NCBI GenBank assembly: GCA_035479375.1
Contig: DATIIT010000009.1
Coordinates: 1 to 64,000, forward strand
Source of the DNA: PMNU01 sp035479375
Lineage (GTDB): Bacteria; Patescibacteriota; Saccharimonadia; Saccharimonadales; UBA4665
Direction: 5' to 3'
DNA length: 64,000 nucleotides
A program made the position numbers and the translations under genes. This document shows positions 8,179 through 16,614 of the stretch, in pieces (position 1 is the first letter of the stretch; each line of letters begins with the position of its first letter). The notes beneath the pieces were generated by a model. It saw nothing but the letters and a program-made list of their open reading frames with translations. It had not been told where the DNA came from and made no database searches.

Positions 8179-8722
8179 CTGTTTCATAGTCGAGCTTCTG
8201 TAATTGGCCGTCATCCTTGAGCTTGAAAAATGCTTCTGGCTTGCTTTTGATAAGGTCGATGAACACGATGCCATTGGTGTGGTCAATTTCGTGCTGGAAA
8301 ACGCGCGCCAAAAAGCCTTCGGCGGTAACGCGGATCTCTTGGCCCTGGCGGTTGAGCGCCCGGATGCGCACTTTTTCGTAGCGGGGGACTTTGCCGTAAA
8401 TGTCTGGTACGCTCAAGCACCCTTCGTAATCTTCGGTGACGGCGCCTTCGTATTTCGTGATGACCGGGTTGATGAAGACCGAGAAGCTTTTATCGGCTTT
8501 GTTGTCAAAATCATTACGGATTACGACAATTCTCAGAGGCCGGTCGACTTGTACTGCGGCCAGCGCCACGCCAACTTCGTGCTCGCGGCTCGCTTCCCAA
8601 TCGAGGGTGGCGGCTTCCATGTCGGCGATCAGCGCCTCGGCCTCTGCCGTGACAATGCCCACTTTTTTAGACCGTTCCCGCAAATGCGGGTTGGGCAGGG
8701 TAATTACGTCGTCCTTGGTCAT
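8150..8722 (-). CDS. def: Peptide deformylase (190 aa)
   Basis: It removes the N-formyl group from nascent proteins. All three deformylase motifs are present: GVALAAVQV (motif 1, here with Val-Ala in place of the usual Gly residues), EGCLS with metal ligand C102, and QHEIDH with H144 and H148. The ATG at 8722 lies 7 nt after the -10 box, so the mRNA is leaderless; an in-frame TTG two codons earlier is less likely. The 3' end overlaps fmt, whose product makes the substrate modification. Confidence 0.96.
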   Translation of the reverse strand: MTKDDVITLPNPHLRERSKKVGIVTAEAEALIADMEAATLDWEASREHEVGVALAAVQVDRPLRIVVIRNDFDNKADKSFSVFINPVITKYEGAVTEDYEGCLSVPDIYGKVPRYEKVRIRALNRQGQEIRVTAEGFLARVFQHEIDHTNGIVFIDLIKSKPEAFFKLKDDGQLQKLDYETDVRDNSILW

Positions 8723-8729
8723 TGCCAAA

Positions 8730-8759
8730 AGTATAGCGGAGTTTACGCAAGGTTTACAA
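8730..8759 (-). promoter_or_regulatory. Leaderless promoter of def
   Basis: On the minus strand, TTGTAA (8754-8759), an 18-nt spacer and TATACT (8730-8735) place the start of transcription at the def ATG. The -35 overlaps the priA stop codon. Confidence 0.65.
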
Positions 8760-10685
8760 CAGGTTCATAGGATCAATGTCGTAGGCCCAGCCGCTGGGCA
8801 GTTGGGCGACCACGTCGAGCAGCCGGGCACGGACTTTTGCCTTGACGATGACTTGCCAAACGAATTTATTCTGGACCTTCTCATGGAACGAGGGTGTGGG
8901 GCCTTCAACGGCGATGCCGCCCACGTTGCCGTGCAGCTGCCGTACAAAATTTTCGGCGGCGCGCTGCGCGCTGGCGCTGCTGGCCCGGGACACCGCGAGC
9001 TTTAGCGCGTAACAGTAGGGCGGGAATAAAAACTGCTTGCGCTCGGCAATTTCGCGGCTGTAAAACGCGTCCCAGTCTTTTTCGATGACCGCCCGTAGCA
9101 GGCTGCTGTCCGGCGCATAGGTTTGGATGACCGCCTCGCTGTCGCGGTGGCCGCGCCCGACGCGCCCGAGCACTTGGCTAAGCAGCTGGTAGGTACGCTC
9201 TTGGGCGCTAAAGTCCGGGAAGTAGAGGCTGGTGTCGGCAATGATGACGCCCACCAGCCCCAGGCGCGGCAAGTCGAGCCCTTTTGCCAGCGTTTGCGTG
9301 CCTACAATAATGTCCACACCGCCCGCCCGGACCGCATCGTAATGCTGCTCGATGCGTTCATTTTTTTTGTTGTCGGTGTCAAAGCGCTGCACGCGGGCCT
9401 CTGGGAACAAACGTGCCGCTTCTTCGGCCACAGCTTTGGTGCCGATACTACGGAACACCACGCTGGCGTTATGGCATTCGGGGCAGCTGATGGGGCTCGG
9501 CGCTTTGTATTCGCAGCTATGGCAGCGCATGAGGTGCTCGTCGCCGTGGTATACCAGCGGCAAGTCGCAGTGCGGGCACAGCGCCTGCCAGCCGCATTTT
9601 TCGCAGAAAACCACGCGGGCCGTGCCGCGCCGGTTTAGGAAGAGTAGGGTTTGCTCGCCGTTTTGCAGCCGGGACTTTATGGCCGCCAGCAACTGGCCGG
9701 AAAGGTAGGGGCTCCGGCTAAAATTGGCGCGGTCGCGCAGGTCGACAACGGTGACCACCTTTTGGGCGCCAACCAGCCCAGCTGCGGTCTGGGACATGCG
9801 CACCACCGGCCGTTTTTTGGCAATGGCAACGGCATAGTCTGCCACCAGCGGCGTCGCCGAGCCCAGCACGAGCACGGCACGGTGCAAGCCCGCGAGCTTG
9901 GCGGCCACGATGTTGGTATGGTAGTGCGGCGCCTGGTCTTGCTTGTAGGCGGTTTCGTGGGACTCGTCTACAACTACCAGCCCCAGGTTTTTGAGCGGGC
10001 TAAACAGGGCAGAGCGCGCGCCGATGACGACTATTGGCTCCTGCCGCTCTAGAATTTTTTGCCAGGCGCGCGCCCGCTGTGCATCGGTGAGGCCGGAGTG
10101 CGCCACAACCACACGCTGGCCAAACACCTGCCCAAAATCGCGCGCCAGCTGCGAGGTGAGCCCAATTTCTGGCGTGAGGATGATGGCCGACTTACCGCTT
10201 TGCAAGGCACGCTGCGCCAACTCAATGTAGACGCGCGTTTTGCCGGTGCCGGTCTCCCCGTGCAGGATGTGCAGCCCCGGCTCCCTGATAGCTTGTAAGG
10301 CCTGTTCCTGGTCTTGGGTAAACGGCGGCAGCGCCGGCGGGCTAAGCGGCGGCAGCGTGGCAAGGGCTTCCGGCTTTTTGGGCAAGGCTTTGGGCAGGAG
10401 CAGCTGGGTGATGATGCCGAGCGGCGCAGGGTAATAGCCCTGCATCCAGGCCAGCAGCGCCAGTAGCTGGGCGGGCAGCGCAGGCAGTGGCGGCACCTCG
10501 GCCACCGGCTTTGCCGCAAAACGGGCCGGCTTGGTGCCTGGGCCGGCCACCACGCCCAAAACGCGCTTGTTGCGGAGAGGCACCACAACAATCTGCCCGG
10601 CGGGCAAGGGCGTCTCCGCGCTATACGTCAGCGCCTCGCCACCGTGATATGTGGCGTCGCCAACCAGTACCTCCACGTAGTGCAT
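8754..10685 (-). CDS. priA: Primosomal protein N' (PriA helicase, 643 aa)
   Basis: PriA reloads the replisome at collapsed forks. Walker A is GETGTGKT (143-150) and Walker B is DESH (240-243). A zinc-binding insertion with four CxxC-type pairs spans about 360-405 (CEKCGW, CPHC, CHSC, CPEC). The helicase motif QVLGRVGRG lies late in the C-terminal lobe. The N-terminal DNA-binding domain is present but short, so the protein is somewhat smaller than E. coli PriA (732 aa). TATAAT ends 6 nt before the ATG, indicating a leaderless transcript. It heads the minus-strand priA-def-fmt group. Confidence 0.95.
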   Translation of the reverse strand: MHYVEVLVGDATYHGGEALTYSAETPLPAGQIVVVPLRNKRVLGVVAGPGTKPARFAAKPVAEVPPLPALPAQLLALLAWMQGYYPAPLGIITQLLLPKALPKKPEALATLPPLSPPALPPFTQDQEQALQAIREPGLHILHGETGTGKTRVYIELAQRALQSGKSAIILTPEIGLTSQLARDFGQVFGQRVVVAHSGLTDAQRARAWQKILERQEPIVVIGARSALFSPLKNLGLVVVDESHETAYKQDQAPHYHTNIVAAKLAGLHRAVLVLGSATPLVADYAVAIAKKRPVVRMSQTAAGLVGAQKVVTVVDLRDRANFSRSPYLSGQLLAAIKSRLQNGEQTLLFLNRRGTARVVFCEKCGWQALCPHCDLPLVYHGDEHLMRCHSCEYKAPSPISCPECHNASVVFRSIGTKAVAEEAARLFPEARVQRFDTDNKKNERIEQHYDAVRAGGVDIIVGTQTLAKGLDLPRLGLVGVIIADTSLYFPDFSAQERTYQLLSQVLGRVGRGHRDSEAVIQTYAPDSSLLRAVIEKDWDAFYSREIAERKQFLFPPYCYALKLAVSRASSASAQRAAENFVRQLHGNVGGIAVEGPTPSFHEKVQNKFVWQVIVKAKVRARLLDVVAQLPSGWAYDIDPMNLL

Positions 10686-10691
10686 AGTTGC

Positions 10692-10697
10692 ATTATA
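10692..10697 (-). promoter_or_regulatory. -10 box of priA (leaderless)
   Basis: TATAAT on the minus strand, 6 nt before the priA ATG. The expected -35 position reads TCATAA, which is poor. Confidence 0.6.
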
Positions 10698-10728
10698 TGA
10701 TTTTTGTACGGTAATTATGAAATTCGTG

Positions 10729-10758
10729 TTGTCAGCCCCGCGTCCAATGAGCTATACT
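10729..10758 (+). promoter_or_regulatory. Promoter of the winged-helix gene
   Basis: TTGTCA (10729-10734), 18 nt and TATACT (10753-10758). It is back-to-back with the priA promoter, about 35 nt apart. Confidence 0.7.
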
Positions 10759-10793
10759 TGAAGCTACGTTGTTTGAATGACAATAGAGAGCTT

Positions 10794-11084
10794 ATGTTAG
10801 ACGTATTCATCACATCACGAGTCCGGCGCAAGATCATCGTTATCTATGCCAAATACCCCGATTTTAAGACCCACGTCCGGGGGTTGGCCAAGCTTATTAA
10901 AGAAGACGCCGGCAACATCCAGCGTGAGCTCAAGCGCCTGGAAAAAGTGGGTTTCCTGGTATCCGAAAAGCAAGGGAACACCAAGATTTACCACACCAAC
11001 AAGCAATTCGTCATTTTTAAGGAACTGCAGAGCATTGTGCTGAAGAGCCAGCGCGCCGCGCAAAAGAAACAACAGGTTGTTTAA
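10794..11084 (+). CDS. Winged helix-turn-helix transcriptional regulator (96 aa)
   Basis: The protein consists almost wholly of a winged-helix domain. RGLAKLIKEDAGNIQRELKRLEKVGFL (given here as position 29-55) holds the turn and recognition helix, and the wing is GNTKIYHTNK. ArsR-type proteins share this layout, but no metal-binding cysteines are seen. A short basic tail (KSQRAAQKKQQ) ends the protein. The ATG at 10794 follows AGAGAG and the promoter; the longer frame from a TTG at 10704 spans that promoter and is rejected. The divergent position beside priA suggests it could act on either promoter, but its target is unknown. Confidence 0.78.
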   Translation: MLDVFITSRVRRKIIVIYAKYPDFKTHVRGLAKLIKEDAGNIQRELKRLEKVGFLVSEKQGNTKIYHTNKQFVIFKELQSIVLKSQRAAQKKQQVV

Positions 11085-11087
11085 CCC

Positions 11088-11116
11088 TTGCAAACCGGCC
11101 TCTGTTACGCTAGAAT
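11088..11116 (+). promoter_or_regulatory. Promoter of rpsU
   Basis: TTGCAA (11088-11093), 17 nt and TAGAAT (11111-11116). The start codon is 9 nt further on, so the transcript is nearly leaderless. Confidence 0.7.
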
Positions 11117-11125
11117 AGACCACAT

Positions 11126-11341
11126 ATGATCCAAGTAACCCGCAAAGACGCAAAAGAATCGCTGGAGAACCTTCTCCGCCGTTTTAACCGCAAGGTACAA
11201 CAAGCTGGCGTTATCGCCGTTGTTAAGCAAAACCAGTTTTTCGAGAAGCCGATCAGCAAGCGTGAGCGCCGCAACAAGGCGATCATCCGTGCTGAGCGCA
11301 AGGCTCTCAAGCTGAAGAAAATTAAGTTCGGCCAACGCTAA
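11126..11341 (+). CDS. rpsU: 30S ribosomal protein S21 (71 aa)
   Basis: A small basic protein matching S21: it begins IQVTRKDAKESLENLLRRF and ends in a Lys/Arg-rich helix, RERRNKAIIRAERKALKLKK. S21 sits near the anti-Shine-Dalgarno end of 16S rRNA. It has no Shine-Dalgarno of its own. yqeY follows after 5 nt, the same rpsU-yqeY pairing found in many Firmicutes. Confidence 0.94.
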   Translation: MIQVTRKDAKESLENLLRRFNRKVQQAGVIAVVKQNQFFEKPISKRERRNKAIIRAERKALKLKKIKFGQR

Positions 11342-11346
11342 CCAGC

Positions 11347-11796
11347 ATGCTGAAGGAACGCCTTGACCAGGACCTGAAAGCAGCACTCCTGGGGGGTAAT
11401 AAGGTGCTTGCAACCACGCTTCGTGGCCTTAAAAGTGTTATTTTGTATGCCGAAGTAGCCAAAGGTTTGCGCGACACCGGCCTGCCGGACGACGAAATTA
11501 TTGCCCTGTTTGCCAAGGAGGCAAAAAAGCGCCAAGAAAGCGCCGACCTCTTCAAACAAGGCGGCAACGAAGAAAAAGCCGCGGCCGAGCTAGCCGAGAA
11601 AAAGGTGATTGAGGGCTATTTGCCCCAGCAGCTCACTGACGAAGAGTTGGGCGCGGCCATAGATGGCGTTATTGCCGGGCTCGACGTCAGCGGCCCGCAG
11701 GCCATGGGGCAGGTTATTGGTGTGGTTAAGAAAACAGTGGGCAGCCAGGCAGATGGCTCGCGCATTGCCCAAATGGTAAAGGAAAGGTTGAATTAA
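11347..11796 (+). CDS. yqeY: GatB/YqeY domain protein (149 aa)
   Basis: A full-length YqeY protein. The helical domain has the typical LATTLRGLKSVILYAEVAKG segment, IEGYLPQQLTDEEL in the middle and QAMGQVIGVVKKTVG near the end. The domain also forms the tRNA-binding tail of GatB, so a tRNA-linked role is supposed, but the standalone protein is uncharacterised. It starts 5 nt after rpsU and ends 3 nt before adk, so the three genes are co-transcribed. Confidence 0.9.
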   Translation: MLKERLDQDLKAALLGGNKVLATTLRGLKSVILYAEVAKGLRDTGLPDDEIIALFAKEAKKRQESADLFKQGGNEEKAAAELAEKKVIEGYLPQQLTDEELGAAIDGVIAGLDVSGPQAMGQVIGVVKKTVGSQADGSRIAQMVKERLN

Positions 11797-11799
11797 CAG

Positions 11800-12336
11800 A
11801 TGATCATTCTGATGGGCGTCGCTGGCGCCGGTAAAAGCATGCAAGGAAAAATTTTGGCCGACGAGCACGGCTACGCCTGGATCTCCACCGGCGAAATTCT
11901 GCGCGTGTTGGTGACGGGCAAGCGCCGCCAGGAGATGCTTGAGGGCAAACTCCTGAGCGACGAAGAAGTCATTAAGATGATGGACAAAGTCCTGGAACTC
12001 ATCGACACCCAGCAAGAATTTGTGCTGGACGGCTTCCCGCGCACCGTGCCGCAGGCCGACTGGCTGCTGGAGCAAGTGCACAAAGGCCGCTTTGCCCTGA
12101 CTGCCGTGGTGCATTTAACCGCCTCTGAAGAAGTGGTGCGTTCGCGCTTGCTCGGCCGCGGCCGCCAAGACGACACCGACGAGGCCATTAGCAAACGCTT
12201 TAGCGAGTACCGCGATTCCACGCTGCCAATCATCGAGCACCTGGAACGCGAAGGCGCCAAAGTGTGCAACATTGACGCGGCCCAAGAAGTGCGCGCCGTG
12301 CACGACGCCATTTTGCAGTGCGTTGACCGCAAATAA
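11800..12336 (+). CDS. adk: Adenylate kinase, short form (178 aa)
   Basis: It interconverts AMP, ADP and ATP. The P-loop GVAGAGKSMQG begins at residue 6; the AMP-site signature VLDGFPRTVPQA is about 66-77. The LID is reduced to GRGRQDDTDEAI, without the zinc-finger or long insertion of the 214-aa E. coli enzyme. The usual GxPGxGK loop is GVAGAGKS here. The ATG overlaps nothing but follows yqeY by 3 nt, with AAAGGAAAGG upstream. Confidence 0.9.
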   Translation: MIILMGVAGAGKSMQGKILADEHGYAWISTGEILRVLVTGKRRQEMLEGKLLSDEEVIKMMDKVLELIDTQQEFVLDGFPRTVPQADWLLEQVHKGRFALTAVVHLTASEEVVRSRLLGRGRQDDTDEAISKRFSEYRDSTLPIIEHLEREGAKVCNIDAAQEVRAVHDAILQCVDRK

Positions 12337-12340
12337 CCTC

Positions 12341-12346
12341 TATAAT
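12341..12346 (+). promoter_or_regulatory. -10 box of map
   Basis: TATAAT lies 10 nt before the map ATG, giving a leader of 3-4 nt. No convincing -35 is seen. Confidence 0.5.
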
Positions 12347-12356
12347 TACAACTGAC

Positions 12357-13121
12357 ATGATGAGCAGGGTCAAAACCGAATCCGAAATCGCCGCCTTGCG
12401 CGAGAGTGGCCACATGCTGGCCACGGTGTTGGAGCTGATGCGGCGCGAGGCCAAATCCGGCGTGTCCCCCAAAGACATGGCCATGCTGGCCAAAAAAGAG
12501 CTGGACCGCCTGGGTGGCGAGCCAACGTTTTTGGGTGTGCCCGGCTCGTTCACGCCATTCCCGGATATTATTTGCATCTCGGTGAACGACCAAGTGCAGC
12601 ACAGCATCCCGGACGTGCGGCCGTTTGAGCCGGGTGACGTGGTTAACTTTGATTTTGGTGTGACATACCACGGCATGGTGACGGACGCCGGCATCACCGT
12701 GTGCATCGACGGCCAAACGACGCCGGACACGGCGCGCCTTTTAAAGGGCACAGAAAAAGCGCTGGCTGACGGCCTTGCGGTGGTGCGCGCCGGCTGCCAC
12801 GTGGGCGATATTTCTGCCGCCATTGAACGTACCTTGCGCAAGTACCGCCTGGGAATTGTGCGCGAATTGGTAGGCCACGGCGTTGGCCATCACCTCCACG
12901 AAGACCCGGAAATCCCCAACTACGGCCGCGCCGGCACTGGCCCGGTGTTAAAAGCCGGCATGACCATTGCAGTAGAGCCAATCACCACTCTGGGCAGCCC
13001 TATGATCTATGAAGAGAAAGATGGCTGGACGCTGCGCACCCAAGACGGCAGTTATGCGGCGCAATTTGAACACACCGTGCTGATCACCGCCACCGGCTGT
13101 GAGATCCTGACGCGCCTCTAG
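12357..13121 (+). CDS. map: Methionine aminopeptidase (254 aa)
   Basis: It removes the initiator Met after deformylation, using a two-metal site. Type I motifs with the metal ligands are visible: DFGVTYHGMVTDAG (two Asp), GHGVGHHLHEDPEIPN (His) and AVEPITTLG (Glu), and a late Glu in AAQFEHTVLIT. The length is standard for type Ia. Two adjacent ATG codons (12357 and 12360) are possible starts. It follows adk, a common pairing, but has its own -10 box. Confidence 0.95.
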   Translation: MMSRVKTESEIAALRESGHMLATVLELMRREAKSGVSPKDMAMLAKKELDRLGGEPTFLGVPGSFTPFPDIICISVNDQVQHSIPDVRPFEPGDVVNFDFGVTYHGMVTDAGITVCIDGQTTPDTARLLKGTEKALADGLAVVRAGCHVGDISAAIERTLRKYRLGIVRELVGHGVGHHLHEDPEIPNYGRAGTGPVLKAGMTIAVEPITTLGSPMIYEEKDGWTLRTQDGSYAAQFEHTVLITATGCEILTRL

Positions 13122-13135
13122 CCGTCTTCCGGGGC

Positions 13136-13165
13136 TTGCCCAAATCCAAACGCAAGCGGTATACT
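13136..13165 (+). promoter_or_regulatory. Leaderless promoter of ftsA
   Basis: TTGCCC (13136-13141), 18 nt and TATACT (13160-13165). Transcription should begin close to the ATG at 13174. Confidence 0.6.
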
Positions 13166-13173
13166 GCGTGCAT

Positions 13174-14406
13174 ATGCATGGCTCTTCGGCTCCAACGCCA
13201 TACGTTGGCCTCGACATCGGCACCAGCACAGTCCGCTGTGTTATTGGGGTGGTTGACGCCGCCAACCCGTCGAAGTTGTCTATTGTTGGCCATGGTAGTG
13301 CGCCCAACCTTGGCATGCGCAAAGGTGTAGTGGTGCATGTGGACGACACGGCGGACGCTATTGCTAAAGCCATAACTGAGGCAGAGCGTATTTCTGGCAT
13401 CCGCGTTACGGGCGGGACGGTGAACATCAACGGCACGCATGTCAGCGGGCTGAACTCCAAGGGCGTTATTGCTATATCAGCGGCCAACCGTGAAATAACC
13501 CCGGAAGACCGGATGCGCGTCGAAGAGGCGGCAACTATTGTGCAGCTGCCCAGCAACCGCGAAATCATCCAGGTATTTGCCCAGAATTACCGCCTGGACG
13601 GCCAGGAAAATATCAAAGACCCGGTAGGTATGCACGGTGTGCGTTTGGAGGTGGACACGCATATTGTGACCGCGGCCACGCCTAACTTGCGTAATTTGGA
13701 CATGGCCATGGACAAAGCCCAGGTATCGGCACACAACCACACCCTGTCTGGGTTGGCGGCGGCCGAAGCTGTGCTGCAGCGCCAGCAAAAAGAGGCTGGC
13801 ACAGTGCTTTTGGACATTGGCGCCGGTACCACAAACCTGGTTGTTTTAGAGGATGGCGAAGTGCAGCACACGGCCGTGTTGCCCATGGGCGGCCAACACA
13901 TCACCAACGACCTGGCCATTGGTTTGCGCACTGAGCTGGACATTGCCGAGGCAGTCAAAATCCAGCACGCCGGTTTGCTGCAGGCCAATAAGCGCGACAT
14001 CCGCGTGAAGATGCATGGCAAGGAGCACATTTTTAAGGCTGAGGACATTGCTATGATCACCGAAGCCCGCGTGGAAGAATTATTTGAGTTCGTTGACAAA
14101 GAATTGGCCCGGGTACACAAGGCGCACAAATTGCCCGGCGGCGTAGTGCTGGTGGGCGGCACGGCTAAGTTGCCGGGAATTGCCGATTTTGCCAAGCAGC
14201 AATTGCAGCTCGCCGCCCGTGTAGGTAAATTGCAGCCGCTGAGCGGCTTGGTAGAAACGGTCGCCGACCCGCTGTACTCAACGGCCGTCGGGCTCATGCT
14301 CCTGGACATGCTGCTTTTGCCAGAGGAAGCGGCTGCGCATGGCAGTGGTATGGGCGGCCGAACACAACATTTTGTAGATAGTTTGTTGCGCCGGTTTAAG
14401 CGTTAA
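13174..14406 (+). CDS. ftsA: Cell division protein FtsA (410 aa)
   Basis: FtsA is the actin-like ATPase that tethers FtsZ to the membrane. The phosphate-1 loop is VGLDIGTSTVRCVIG, the phosphate-2 loop is VLLDIGAGTTNLVV and the adenosine motif is GVVLVGGTAKLPG. The SHS2/1C insertion lies between about residues 85 and 165. The C-terminus ends in a basic amphipathic stretch, HFVDSLLRRFKR, suited to membrane binding. A GTG two codons upstream is the other possible start. It directly precedes ftsZ. Confidence 0.95.
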   Translation: MHGSSAPTPYVGLDIGTSTVRCVIGVVDAANPSKLSIVGHGSAPNLGMRKGVVVHVDDTADAIAKAITEAERISGIRVTGGTVNINGTHVSGLNSKGVIAISAANREITPEDRMRVEEAATIVQLPSNREIIQVFAQNYRLDGQENIKDPVGMHGVRLEVDTHIVTAATPNLRNLDMAMDKAQVSAHNHTLSGLAAAEAVLQRQQKEAGTVLLDIGAGTTNLVVLEDGEVQHTAVLPMGGQHITNDLAIGLRTELDIAEAVKIQHAGLLQANKRDIRVKMHGKEHIFKAEDIAMITEARVEELFEFVDKELARVHKAHKLPGGVVLVGGTAKLPGIADFAKQQLQLAARVGKLQPLSGLVETVADPLYSTAVGLMLLDMLLLPEEAAAHGSGMGGRTQHFVDSLLRRFKR

Positions 14407-14466
14407 AGCGCCGCGTACAGAAAGTGTCCACGGCCAAAATTCGCCAAAAATAAGCGGATACATTTA

Positions 14467-14496
14467 TTGGACGCGTCCAGCAGCGTGCGGTATACT
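14467..14496 (+). promoter_or_regulatory. Promoter of ftsZ with a palindrome over the -35
   Basis: TTGGAC (14467-14472), 18 nt and TATACT (14491-14496). The perfect 12-bp palindrome TGGACGCGTCCA (14468-14479) overlaps the -35 and could be an operator. Its binding protein is unknown. Confidence 0.65.
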
Positions 14497-14525
14497 GCAA
14501 CTATAACGGTAAGAGAGGGTACGGA

Positions 14526-15878
14526 ATGCCTCAGGTTGCACCAGCTATAGAAACATTTGCGCGTATTAAGGTTGTAGGCGTCGGCGGAGCCGGCGGCGCG
14601 GCGGTGAACCGCATGATTGCAGCCGGCGTAGATGGCGTGGAGTTTATTGTGGTAAACACCGACGCGCAGGCGCTGCACCATTCCAATGCCCAGAAAAAAA
14701 TCCACATCGGCAAGGAAGAGACCCGCGGTTTGGGCGCTGGCGCCGACCCGTCGGTGGGCGAAAAGGCCGCACTCGAATCGATAGACGAAATTAAGCAAGC
14801 CCTGGAAGGCGCCGACATGGTCTTTGTTACCATTGGCGCCGGCGGCGGCACCGGTTCTGGTGCCGGGCACGTCGTGGCCCGCGCCGCAAAAGAAATGGGC
14901 ATTTTGGTGGTGGGCTTTGCCACCAAACCGTTCGCGTTTGAGGGCGAAAAGCGCCGCAAGAACGCCGAGCTAGCCATCAATAACTTGCGCAGCAGCGTGG
15001 ATACGCTCATCGTTATCCCTAACGACCGCCTGTTGCAGACAATCGACCGCCAAACGCCGCTCATGGAGGCCTTTAAAGTGGCCGACGACGTTTTGCGCCA
15101 AGGCGTACAGGGCATTTCCGACCTTATTACCGTGCACGGGCTGATTAACCTCGACTTTGCCGACGTGAAGGCCGTGATGAGCAACGCCGGCTCGGCGCTC
15201 ATGGGCATTGGCCGTGCCAGTGGCGAAAACCGCGCCGTGATGGCCGCCCAACAAGCCATCGAGTCGCCGCTGCTGGAAGTTTCCATCGACGGCGCCCGCG
15301 GCATCATCCTGAATATTATTGGTGGCAACGATTTGTCGATGCACGAAATCAACACCGCCGCCGAGACGATCACTGCCGCAGCCGACCCCGACGCCAACAT
15401 TATCTTTGGCGCGGCGATCAGCCCAGAAATTGACGGCGAGGTCATTATTACGGTGGTGGCAACCGGTTTTGACGCCTCGTATTTCTCACAGCAGCAGGCC
15501 GGCACCCCCACGTTGGGCGGCGCCCCGGCCGCGGTGCCAATCTCTGACCCAGACGAGCCCCAGCTGCCGCCGCTGCAGAAAACACGGGCAGACGAAGAGC
15601 TTTCTAAGATTGACATGGACCTGGACAAAGACGAGGATGAGGCCGCGGCCGACTTTAAGTCCGACCACATGCCCAACATTTGGACACTAGACGACCACGC
15701 CGCTGGCAGCGACGACGAAGATGACCTCCCCAAGCCTCCGGCTCCCATGGAAGACAGCCACGCCGCACCAAAGCCGGCGGCCAGTGACGCCGAGCTGGAA
15801 AAGCCGTCATTTTTGCGGCGCTTGGCCAAGCGCGTCAACAAAGAGCACGACGACATTGACCCCAGTAAGTCCGCGTAA
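14526..15878 (+). CDS. ftsZ: Cell division protein FtsZ (450 aa)
   Basis: FtsZ is the tubulin-like GTPase of the division ring. The tubulin signature GGGTGSGAG is at about 107-115, the N-terminal VVGVGGAGGAAVNRM loop is present, and VNTDAQAL matches. The core ends near residue 325. A long acidic Asp/Glu-rich linker (about 345-425) and a basic segment, FLRRLAKRVNKE, follow. The tail ends DDIDPSKSA and does not match the canonical C-terminal peptide well, so FtsA binding may differ. The ribosome-binding site is AAGAGAGGG. Confidence 0.97.
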   Translation: MPQVAPAIETFARIKVVGVGGAGGAAVNRMIAAGVDGVEFIVVNTDAQALHHSNAQKKIHIGKEETRGLGAGADPSVGEKAALESIDEIKQALEGADMVFVTIGAGGGTGSGAGHVVARAAKEMGILVVGFATKPFAFEGEKRRKNAELAINNLRSSVDTLIVIPNDRLLQTIDRQTPLMEAFKVADDVLRQGVQGISDLITVHGLINLDFADVKAVMSNAGSALMGIGRASGENRAVMAAQQAIESPLLEVSIDGARGIILNIIGGNDLSMHEINTAAETITAAADPDANIIFGAAISPEIDGEVIITVVATGFDASYFSQQQAGTPTLGGAPAAVPISDPDEPQLPPLQKTRADEELSKIDMDLDKDEDEAAADFKSDHMPNIWTLDDHAAGSDDEDDLPKPPAPMEDSHAAPKPAASDAELEKPSFLRRLAKRVNKEHDDIDPSKSA

Positions 15879-15906
15879 ATAAATACAACGCATTTTGCTT
15901 GCACGA

Positions 15907-15955
15907 GCGCTATACATAGAGCTACTATAATAGTCACAAGCGCTATATGTAGCGA
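15907..15955 (+). promoter_or_regulatory. Two NrdR boxes flanking the -10 of the nrdR-nrdJ operon
   Basis: GCGCTATACATAGAGC (15907-15922) and GCGCTATATGTAGCGA (15940-15955) both fit the NrdR-box pattern of a TATAxATA-like core with inverted flanks. Their starts are 33 nt apart, about three helical turns, as known for NrdR operators. A -10 box TATAAT (15926-15931) lies between them. Binding by NrdR would cover the promoter, so nrdR and nrdJ should be repressed when nucleotides are plentiful. Confidence 0.85.
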
Positions 15956-15990
15956 GCACGTTGAAAGCAGTAAGAGAGGGAAGGAATGGC

Positions 15991-16464
15991 ATGAAGTGTA
16001 GCCAATGCGGATGCGCCGACACGAAAGTGATCGAATCGCGCGATGCCGGCGACGGCCAAGCCATCCGGCGGCGCCGGGCGTGCCCGGACTGCGGATATCG
16101 TTTTACCACTTACGAGCGGTTGGAACGGCCGCAGCTCATCGTCATTAAGCATGACGGCACGCGCCAGCTGTTTAACCGCGAAAAGCTTCTTGGCGGGCTA
16201 TACCACGCCTGCGAGAAGACGCCAGTCACCAATTTGCAGCTTGAGGCATTGGTGGCGGACATCGAGCAAACGCTGTACGCATGCGGCGAGCCCGAAGTCC
16301 AATCGTCCAAAATTGGCGAGCTGGTGATGGAACGGTTGAGCCAGCTGAACGAGGTCGCCTATGTCCGGTTTGCGAGCGTTTACCGCCGCTTTACCGACAT
16401 TGCCGGATTTGAGCGCGAGCTGACGCACATCAAAAAAGCAAAGCACGAGCCTCTCCAAGTGTAG
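15991..16464 (+). CDS. nrdR: Transcriptional repressor NrdR (157 aa)
   Basis: NrdR senses ATP/dATP and represses ribonucleotide reductase genes. The N-terminal zinc ribbon has CSQC and CPDC pairs (residues 3-6 and 31-34), with RRRRACPDCGYRFTTYER in the typical place. An ATP-cone domain follows from about residue 49 (VIKHDGTRQLFNREKLL). The ATG at 15991 follows GAGAGGGAAGGA; an upstream in-frame TTG is rejected. It is autoregulated through the two NrdR boxes and is the first gene before nrdJ. Confidence 0.96.
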   Translation: MKCSQCGCADTKVIESRDAGDGQAIRRRRACPDCGYRFTTYERLERPQLIVIKHDGTRQLFNREKLLGGLYHACEKTPVTNLQLEALVADIEQTLYACGEPEVQSSKIGELVMERLSQLNEVAYVRFASVYRRFTDIAGFERELTHIKKAKHEPLQV

Positions 16465-16614
16465 CCGGTTCCTCCGGACAGGTTTTATGGCCTGCCGGGA
16501 GGAGCTGGACAACGCTTGAGAGACGCGGCTGTCAACTCTAACAAATACATCAAAAACAATAACCTAACGCCGGCGGAAGCTTGGGAGCAGCCGCGGGCAA
16601 AAAGTGAGGGTACC

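Noticed and set aside
14531..15937. 468-aa open frame opposite ftsZ
   Set aside because: It lies wholly antisense to a certain ftsZ and its Ser/Ala-rich translation reflects the codon bias of the sense strand.
16465..16614. Cobalamin riboswitch between nrdR and nrdJ
   Set aside because: The gap has a GC-rich hairpin but is short, and I see no B12-box-like sequence.
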